DNA from: Bifidobacteriaceae bacterium
GTDB taxonomy: Bacteria > Actinomycetota > Actinomycetes > Actinomycetales > WQXJ01
NCBI GenBank assembly: GCA_031266115.1
Contig: JAISBQ010000172.1
Coordinates: forward strand, 1-9,211
Direction of reading: 5' to 3'
DNA: 9,211 nt
Below the pieces are notes generated by a model. That model did no database searches. It worked only from the letters and a program-made list of their open reading frames with translations, and had not been told where the DNA came from. A program made the position numbers and the translations under genes. This document shows positions 4,796-9,211 of this stretch, piece by piece (within the stretch, counting starts at the first letter, position 1; every line of letters begins with the position of its first letter).

Positions 4796-6283
4796 ATGGC
4801 GGAGATGCTGATCCTCATCGCCCCTGATTCGTTCAAGGGTTCGCTCACCGCCGCCTCGGCCGCCGCCGCGATGACCGCCGGGGCGCGCGTCGCGGTGCCG
4901 GATGCCGATCTCGCGGTCTACCCCATGGCCGATGGCGGTGAGGGCACCATCGACGCACTCACCGACGGCCACCACTTCACGGTGAGGCGCGTCCGGACGG
5001 TCGACGCGATCGGCCGGCCCCACGTGGCGCGGTACGCGGTGGGTCGCGAGGGACGCGTCATCGTCGAATTGGCCCAGGCCAGTGGGCTACCCCAGGTGGC
5101 AGACCACCCAGCTCCCCTGATCGCCTCCACGCGCGGCACTGGGCAGGTGATCGCCGAGGCCCTGGAGGCCGGCGGGCGGGACCTCCTCCTGTGCTTGGGT
5201 GGTACCGCGACCACGGACGGCGGGGCCGGGATCCTGCGGGCGCTGGGCGCTCGCCTTCTCGACGCGCGGGGCGATGAGGTGGACGATGGCGGTGCCGCCC
5301 TTTCGCGCATCTCCCGCATCGACATGACCGGCCTGGTGGCAGGGGCGCGCGAGGCTCAATGGCGTCTGGCATGCGACGTCGACAATCCGTTGACGGGGCT
5401 GCGGGGGGCCGCGGCGGTGTTTGGGCCGCAGAAGGGCGCGACACCGGCCGATGTGGCCCAGCTCGACGCGGCGTTGGACCATTGGACCGAGGTGCTGGCT
5501 CGAGACGTAGGACCCGTGGACGCCGATGCACCGGGAATGGGAGCGGCCGGCGGGACTCCCGTGGCGTTGACGGCGGCGTTTGGGGCACGGCTGGTGCCCG
5601 GCGCGCGGCTCGTCGCGGATGCCATCGGCCTGACCGCGCGCCTGGCACAGGCCGATGTGTTGGTCACGGGTGAGGGATCGTTCGACGCTCAGTCGTTGAC
5701 CGGCAAAGTGGTCGGGACGCTCACCTGTCTGGCGAGCGGCATCGGGGTGCCAGTGCTCGTGGTCGCGGGCTCTGTCGCCGCGGGAGGAGCCGGGTTGGCG
5801 AGCGGCGGGTTGGCGAGCGGCGGGTCGGCGAGCGGCGGGTCGGCGAGTGCTGGGTCGGCCAGCGGCGGGTTGACGAGTACCGGGTTGACGAGTACCGGGT
5901 TGACGAGCGGCGGATTGGCGAACACTAAGTTGACGAACGCCGCGTTGGCGGGCACCGGGTCGGCCAGCACCGAGCTGGCGGGCACCGCGTTGGCGAGCGC
6001 TGGGTCGGCCAGCGCCGAGCTGGCGACCACCGGGGCTCGGCGAACACCCGGAGCGCGAGCGGAGGCGCCCGGAACGGCGGCGCGCCGGGCCGGGATCGTC
6101 GGGGCGCGCTCCATCGCGGACGGACCCTGCACGCTGGACGATCTCATGACTGAGGCCGCCCACCGGATCGAGGCGACCACCGCGGACATGCTCGCCACCT
6201 TCACCGCGGGAATGAACCACGCGGCCAGTAGGGGCACCAGGGCGAGTAGCGAAGAAAGGCTCATGAAGGAAGGAAGACCATGA
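4796..6283 (+). CDS. glycerate kinase (GarK/GlxK family) with a large repeat insert
   Basis: Phosphorylates D-glycerate (2-phosphoglycerate in the characterised E. coli members of this family), feeding lower glycolysis; cytoplasmic. Family motifs: APDSFKGSL (9-17), PMADGGEGT (43-51), LCLGGTATTDGGAG (132-145), CDVDNPLTG (193-201), AAVFGPQKGA (206-215), TGEGSFDAQSLTGK (291-304) and VPVLVVAGSVA (318-328). The conserved C-terminus resumes only at about 433 (GIVGARSIADGPCTLDDLM). Between them stand 80 residues of five-residue repeats (333-412) plus about 20 Arg/Pro/Ala-rich residues; the E. coli enzyme has only a few residues there. This takes the length to 495 against about 375-380. The start ATG 4796 lies 32 bases after the hypB stop with a poor Shine-Dalgarno site; ATG 4805 is possible. 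The last codons overlap the next gene by ATGA, implying coupled translation. Core motifs are intact, so activity is plausible if the insert is a surface loop. Confidence 0.92.
   Translation: MAEMLILIAPDSFKGSLTAASAAAAMTAGARVAVPDADLAVYPMADGGEGTIDALTDGHHFTVRRVRTVDAIGRPHVARYAVGREGRVIVELAQASGLPQVADHPAPLIASTRGTGQVIAEALEAGGRDLLLCLGGTATTDGGAGILRALGARLLDARGDEVDDGGAALSRISRIDMTGLVAGAREAQWRLACDVDNPLTGLRGAAAVFGPQKGATPADVAQLDAALDHWTEVLARDVGPVDADAPGMGAAGGTPVALTAAFGARLVPGARLVADAIGLTARLAQADVLVTGEGSFDAQSLTGKVVGTLTCLASGIGVPVLVVAGSVAAGGAGLASGGLASGGSASGGSASAGSASGGLTSTGLTSTGLTSGGLANTKLTNAALAGTGSASTELAGTALASAGSASAELATTGARRTPGARAEAPGTAARRAGIVGARSIADGPCTLDDLMTEAAHRIEATTADMLATFTAGMNHAASRGTRASSEERLMKEGRP
5792..6031 (+). 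repeat. sixteen 15-bp minisatellite units inside glycerate kinase
   Basis: An uninterrupted in-frame array of 16 units, 240 bp. Units 1 and 2 are GGGTTGGCGAGCGGC; later units vary, with TTG or TCG at codon two, GCG or ACG at codon three, and AGC, AGT, AAC or GGC at codon four. Protein units run GLASG, GLASG, GSASG, GSASA, GSASG, GLTST, GLTST, GLTSG, GLANT, KLTNA, ALAGT, GSAST, ELAGT, ALASA, GSASA, ELATT. The regular Leu every five residues recalls pentapeptide repeats (A-D/N-L-x-x), but the Asp/Asn position is mostly Gly and several Leu are Ser, so a folded quadrilateral helix is doubtful. Near-identical neighbours (1-2, 6-7) point to recent slippage or recombination. Confidence 0.92.
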
Positions 6284-7833
6284 CCACCACACCGTGGACC
6301 CCAAGCCAAGCATGGACCCCAAGCCAAGCGCTGCTGGATGAGGTAAAACGGCTGATCGCAGCGCTGATCGATGAGCGAAGCGCACCGGGCGCGGCATGGG
6401 GACTGTTCACGCGCACCGGCCTGGTGGCGAGCGGGGGCGTGGGGGTGGCGGCGCTGGGAGGTGCCACGCCGACATCGTCCACAGTCTTCCGGGTCGCCTC
6501 CATGTCCAAGAGCTTCACGGCGGCGGCGGTGCTCACGCTGGCCGAGGCCGGGCGGCTGACCCTCGACGACCCGGTCACCGACCACATCCCCGAGATGTCG
6601 ACCACCCGGCGCTACTCGGTGGATTCGCCGCCGATCACCCTGGCCCACCTGCTCTCAATGTCCTCAGGCCTGCCCAAGGACGATCCGTGGGCGGACCGCA
6701 TGGAGGCCCTCCATCCGAGCGCTTTTTCCCGGCTGGTCAGCGGGGGGTTGCGCACGATCGGCGCCCCTGGCGTCGCCTTCGAATACTCGAACGTGGGCTA
6801 CGCCCTGCTCGGTGCGGTGGTGGAACGGGTCAGCGGATTGCCGTTTACCGACTACGTCCGCGAGCGGCTGTTGGATCCCCTCGGCCTGCGGCGCACGGTC
6901 TACGACTACACCGATGTCGCCCCGTCTGCACGAGCCACCGGCTACCACGACACCCGCGGCCGATGGGTGCCGGAGGCATTCACGCGACCGGGGGCGTTCT
7001 CGTCGATTGGCGGGGTGCTGAGCACCGTGGACGATATGGCCGCGTGGGCCGCGTGGCTGGCGAACGGGTTCCCTCCCACGGACGATGCCGATCCTTCGCC
7101 CTTGTCGCGTGCGTCGCGTCGCGCGATGCAGACCGGGCACATCGACATCCCCCCGGTGCTTCGCTGCGGATCGTCGCGGGGGCGCCTGACTGTCGCCGAA
7201 CACACCCAGATCACCTCATACGGGTATGGGCTGTTTGTCGATCACGATCCGGTGTGGGGCAACATCGCCCAGCATTCGGGCGGGTACCCCGGGTTTGGCA
7301 CCGCCATGCGCTGGCACCTCGATTCGGGGATCGGCGTGATCGTGGTGGCCAACGGCCGCTACGCGCGGTCCTTGGTCATCGCGGACCGCGCGCTGCGCGT
7401 GGCGCTGTCCGATGCCGGCGCGGTGGGCTGCACGGTCCATCCGTGGCCCGAGACGCTGCACGTCAAGGATCTCGTGACGGCCGAACTGGTGGCCGGTCGC
7501 GATCCCTTCGCGCTGCCGATCTATGCCGACAACGTGGCGATGGACCGGCCGTGGGACGAACGCCGCGCCGATCTTGCCATCGCACTGAAGCGCACCGGCG
7601 TGCTGAGTCGACCCGCCCCCGGTCAACCGGACGGGGGCTACGCGATATCGGAGGCTCACATCGGGTGGACCCTGCCGGGCGCGCGGGGTCCCCTGACCGT
7701 CGAGGTTCAGCTCACGCCCACCGAACCGCCCCGCGTCCAGGCCATCAAACTCCAGCCCACGCCGGCTATTCCCCCCGATGACCTGACCACCACCACCCGA
7801 AGCACCGCGGTGGTTGCCGAGTTTCAGGTTTGA
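6280..7833 (+). CDS. serine hydrolase of the beta-lactamase class C / esterase family (PF00144 type)
   Basis: A penicillin-binding-protein-like serine hydrolase; the substrate (ester, D-amino-acid peptide or beta-lactam) cannot be told. The catalytic set is complete: S74-M-S-K77 (nucleophile and base), Y169-S-N171, and H332-S-G334 in place of KTG. Supporting segments are LAHLLSMSSGLPKDDPW, FTDYVRERLLDPLGL and GGVLSTVDDMAAWAAWL. No signal peptide or membrane segment is seen, so it should be cytoplasmic, which favours an esterase or peptidase-like role over antibiotic resistance. Residues about 380-517 form a C-terminal extension of unknown role with a beta-rich end, as in many family members. 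The start ATG overlaps the glycerate kinase stop (ATGA) and is preceded by AAGGAAG. The N-terminus carries a duplicated WTPSQA. The stop codon is inside the stem of the terminator-like hairpin. Confidence 0.92.
   Translation: MTTTPWTPSQAWTPSQALLDEVKRLIAALIDERSAPGAAWGLFTRTGLVASGGVGVAALGGATPTSSTVFRVASMSKSFTAAAVLTLAEAGRLTLDDPVTDHIPEMSTTRRYSVDSPPITLAHLLSMSSGLPKDDPWADRMEALHPSAFSRLVSGGLRTIGAPGVAFEYSNVGYALLGAVVERVSGLPFTDYVRERLLDPLGLRRTVYDYTDVAPSARATGYHDTRGRWVPEAFTRPGAFSSIGGVLSTVDDMAAWAAWLANGFPPTDDADPSPLSRASRRAMQTGHIDIPPVLRCGSSRGRLTVAEHTQITSYGYGLFVDHDPVWGNIAQHSGGYPGFGTAMRWHLDSGIGVIVVANGRYARSLVIADRALRVALSDAGAVGCTVHPWPETLHVKDLVTAELVAGRDPFALPIYADNVAMDRPWDERRADLAIALKRTGVLSRPAPGQPDGGYAISEAHIGWTLPGARGPLTVEVQLTPTEPPRVQAIKLQPTPAIPPDDLTTTTRSTAVVAEFQV
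6295..6330 (+). repeat. 18-bp tandem duplication at the start of the hydrolase gene
   Basis: TGGACCCCAAGCCAAGC plus one more base is present twice head to tail (6295-6312 and 6313-6330), differing only at the final base (A or G). It encodes WTPSQA twice at residues 6-17, in frame, before the conserved domain begins. Confidence 0.9.
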
Positions 7834-7875
7834 GGGCCGAAACGGCCGTTTTCGGCCCTCAAACCAGAAACTCGG
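7817..7875 (+). terminator. long hairpin closing the glycerate kinase / hydrolase unit
   Basis: The arms 7817-7842 and 7850-7875 are 26 bases each and complementary apart from one mismatch, around a seven-base loop that is itself the palindrome CGGCCG plus T. The left arm encodes the last five residues of the hydrolase and its TGA. No U-tract follows (GGGGTGG instead), so it resembles the tract-less hairpins of GC-rich actinobacteria. It could instead protect the mRNA 3' end. Confidence 0.7.
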
Positions 7876-7913
7876 GGTGGGGTCTGGGCGGGATCTGGGG
7901 CCTCGGCGTCCCA

Positions 7914-7926
7914 TACCCTTGGTGGG
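7914..7926 (+). promoter_or_regulatory. candidate leaderless promoter for the alarmone synthetase
   Basis: TACCCT (7914-7919) is followed by seven bases and then ATG 7927, the spacing expected if transcription starts on the A of ATG. The CCATACCCT context is identical to that before the membrane protein gene at 1688. GGTGGG just before ATG is a poor, too-close Shine-Dalgarno site. No clear -35 is seen. Confidence 0.5.
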
Positions 7927-8721
7927 ATGAATGCCTCCACACCCCCCGTTCCTGCGCCTGTAGCCTCCACGGTAGTGGGGGCGGGCGATCCTTCCCGCCT
8001 CGCCGCGAGCTCGCACCTGGCTGGGGCTCAAGAGGTCCGCGACGATCTTGTTCGACTCATGGTCAGCTACAAGGCCGGCATCAACGAGGTGCTCACCAAG
8101 ATCGCCATCCTCAGCGACGAGTTCGCGCTCCTCCACCAGTCCAACCCGATTGAGCACGTGACACACCGTCTCAAGTCTCCCCGGTCGATGCTGGAGAAAC
8201 TGGCACGCAAGGGCATTGAGCCCACGTTCGAGGCGATCAGACGCGAGCTGACCGACATCGCCGGCGTCCGGGTGACATGCAGTTTCATCGCGGACACCTA
8301 TCGGGTCTGCGAGGCACTGGTGGCCCAGGACGACATCGAGGTTCTCCAGCTCAAGGACTACATCAAGAACCCCAAACCCAACGGCTATCGCTCATTGCAC
8401 GCCATCGTCCAGGTGCCGGTGTTCCTCTCCTCCGGGCCCACTCCGATCCCGGTGGAAGTCCAGGTCCGCACCATCGCGATGGATTTCTGGGCCTCCCTAG
8501 AGCACAAGATCTTCTACAAGTACTGCGGCGATGTGCCGGCCGACCTGTTGGCCTCGCTGACCGATGCCGCCGAGACCGCCTGCGAGCTGGATCAACGCAT
8601 GGAACGCCTTTACGACGAGATTCGCGGAAGCCGGCCGGATCCCGAGCCGGTTCTCGGCGTGGACGATGACGCCGTGCTGGCCCTGCGGGACATGATGCGG
8701 GCGTCCTTCGCCCGGCTGTGA
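7927..8721 (+). CDS. small alarmone synthetase, RelQ-type GTP pyrophosphokinase
   Basis: Makes (p)ppGpp by transferring pyrophosphate from ATP to GTP or GDP; cytoplasmic and part of the stringent response. It is a single synthetase domain with no HD hydrolase and no TGS or ACT domain, 264 residues against about 210-220 for Firmicute RelQ. The extra length is a variable Ala/Pro/Ser-rich N-terminus of about 45 residues. Motifs: EFALLHQSNPIEHVTHRLKS (65-84), RLKSPRSMLEKLARKG (ATP side), DIAGVRVTC with the catalytic Asp110, KDYIKNPKPNGYRSLH (143-158), and EVQVRTIAMDFWASLEHK with the catalytic Glu177. This wording is the RelQ (YjbM/SasB) family rather than RelP. The gene stands alone after the hairpin and has its own apparent leaderless promoter, so its expression need not follow the genes before it. 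ATG at codon 45 is an alternative start, but the first ATG fits the -10 spacing. Confidence 0.95.
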   Translation: MNASTPPVPAPVASTVVGAGDPSRLAASSHLAGAQEVRDDLVRLMVSYKAGINEVLTKIAILSDEFALLHQSNPIEHVTHRLKSPRSMLEKLARKGIEPTFEAIRRELTDIAGVRVTCSFIADTYRVCEALVAQDDIEVLQLKDYIKNPKPNGYRSLHAIVQVPVFLSSGPTPIPVEVQVRTIAMDFWASLEHKIFYKYCGDVPADLLASLTDAAETACELDQRMERLYDEIRGSRPDPEPVLGVDDDAVLALRDMMRASFARL

Positions 8722-8773
8722 GGCGAGCTGCGGGGGCCGATCAAGCTGGTGCTGGGGCGGGTGTGTTTGCCAC

Positions 8774-8802
8774 GGTGTGGCCGGTGTGGCCCATGCCATA
8801 AT
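8774..8802 (+). promoter_or_regulatory. tandem 9-mer and -10-like box before the secreted-protein gene
   Basis: GGTGTGGCC occurs twice head to tail (8774-8782, 8783-8791), followed by CATAAT at 8797-8802, which resembles a -10 box. A TTGCCA at 8767-8772 is too far upstream (24 bases) for a standard -35. The duplicated 9-mer could be a regulator site. The rest of the 8722-8913 gap shows no gene or clear terminator. Confidence 0.25.
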
Positions 8803-8913
8803 GACGGCCAACGCTTTGTCCACAATGGTTCCCCGCGGCATCGTGGTCCGGGGTCCATAGGAGTCCGAGCCCCATCTCAATCACTTGCCGACCTGGCATG
8901 GACAGGAGCAATG

Positions 8914-9211
8914 ATGCTGTCTATTCGGCGCGCCCCACCCCAACATACCGCCACATCCCTGCGACGCTGGGCCCTGCGGCCCCTGGCGGCGCTCGCCACC
9001 GTTGCCCTGCTGCCGGCCCTGACAGTGGTGGGCAGTCCGTCGCTCGCCGCCGCCGACGGGCCCCGCAACCTTGCCTACCACCGCGCCGTCGTCCAATCGT
9101 CCGCGGTCGATTACGACCACACAGGGCACGCGGTGACCGACGGTATCTACACCGACTACGGCCCAGGAACGGGGACCGATTCCGGCCGCACCGAGCCGGC
9201 CTTTTCGTCGC
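8914..9211 (+). CDS. secreted protein with probable F5/8 type C (discoidin-like) domain, 3' end cut by window edge
   Basis: The visible 99 residues start with a long signal peptide: basic N-region (IRR, LRRWALR), hydrophobic core ALATVALLPALTVVG, and a likely cleavage near SLAA/AD at about residue 46. The RR pair at 18-19 is a weak Tat-like feature. The mature protein begins RNLAYHRAVVQSSAVDYDHT followed by GHAVTDGIYTDY, which resembles the opening of carbohydrate-binding F5/8 type C domains (NLA...G...SS...A.DG). These often sit at the front of secreted actinobacterial glycoside hydrolases; the catalytic part, if any, is outside the window. I prefer ATG 8914 because AGGAG (8904-8908) is five bases from it and only two from ATG 8911. 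Confidence 0.75.
   Translation, partial: MLSIRRAPPQHTATSLRRWALRPLAALATVALLPALTVVGSPSLAAADGPRNLAYHRAVVQSSAVDYDHTGHAVTDGIYTDYGPGTGTDSGRTEPAFSS

Noticed and set aside
3663..4796. Minus-strand open frame opposite hypB with Val/Gly repeats
   Set aside because: It is the complement of the His-rich codons of HypB and matches no family.
5792..6031. CRISPR array
   Set aside because: The units are 15 bp, contiguous without spacers, and in frame within a kinase gene.
5792..6031. True pentapeptide-repeat domain
   Set aside because: The Asp/Asn position is mostly Gly and the central Leu is often Ser, so the folded quadrilateral helix is not supported.
5087..6397. Long minus-strand open frames opposite glycerate kinase, rich in Arg/Gln or Pro/Ala/Val repeats
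   Set aside because: They mirror the 15-bp array and the kinase codons; the plus strand has the kinase motifs.
6280..7833. Secreted beta-lactamase conferring antibiotic resistance
   Set aside because: No signal peptide, HSG in place of KTG, and a C-terminal extension point to a cytoplasmic esterase or peptidase-like hydrolase; substrate unknown.

Overview
The window is very GC-rich and reads as the chromosome of an actinobacterium. The signs are the codon bias, a HypA/HypB pair of mycobacterial/propionibacterial type, a membrane-anchored protein of a typical actinobacterial family, TTG and GTG starts, and two genes that appear to start leaderless behind a TANNNT -10 box. Family-level placement (Propionibacteriaceae-like) is only a guess. 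Nothing indicates a phage, plasmid or CRISPR region.

Left block, minus strand (3065 to 1): a ferrochelatase (hemH) preceded by an inverted repeat that partly matches a DtxR/IdeR iron box, then a membrane-anchored protein of unknown function, then a D-2-hydroxyacid dehydrogenase that runs off the left edge. Middle block, plus strand (3131 to 7875): a hypA gene broken by one in-frame TAA just before its zinc-finger half; a 323-bp gap holding a nested inverted-repeat element; hypB with a histidine-rich N-terminus; a glycerate kinase; and a serine hydrolase overlapping it by ATGA, closed by a long hairpin. Right block, plus strand: a RelQ-type small alarmone synthetase and the start of a secreted protein with a probable F5/8 type C (discoidin-like) domain.

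How the genes may work together: HypA and HypB deliver nickel to hydrogenase or urease, but no nickel enzyme or other hyp gene is in the window and hypA is broken, so this may be a decaying nickel-maturation locus. Glycerate kinase and the hydroxyacid dehydrogenase could both belong to glycerate/hydroxypyruvate metabolism, but they lie on opposite strands 4 kb apart. The alarmone synthetase looks like an independent transcription unit.

The most unusual theme is that three canonical proteins carry low-complexity inserts inside their folded domains: Pro/Ala/Thr-rich in HemH, acidic in the membrane protein, and sixteen 15-bp minisatellite units in glycerate kinase. Units of the same 15-bp family also occur outside any gene, just upstream of hypA. 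The nested palindrome between hypA and hypB looks like a small mobile or REP-type element. No undescribed multi-gene system is evident; the best leads are the nonsense hypA, the nested repeat element, the expanding 15-bp repeat, and the insert-bearing Gram-negative-like ferrochelatase.
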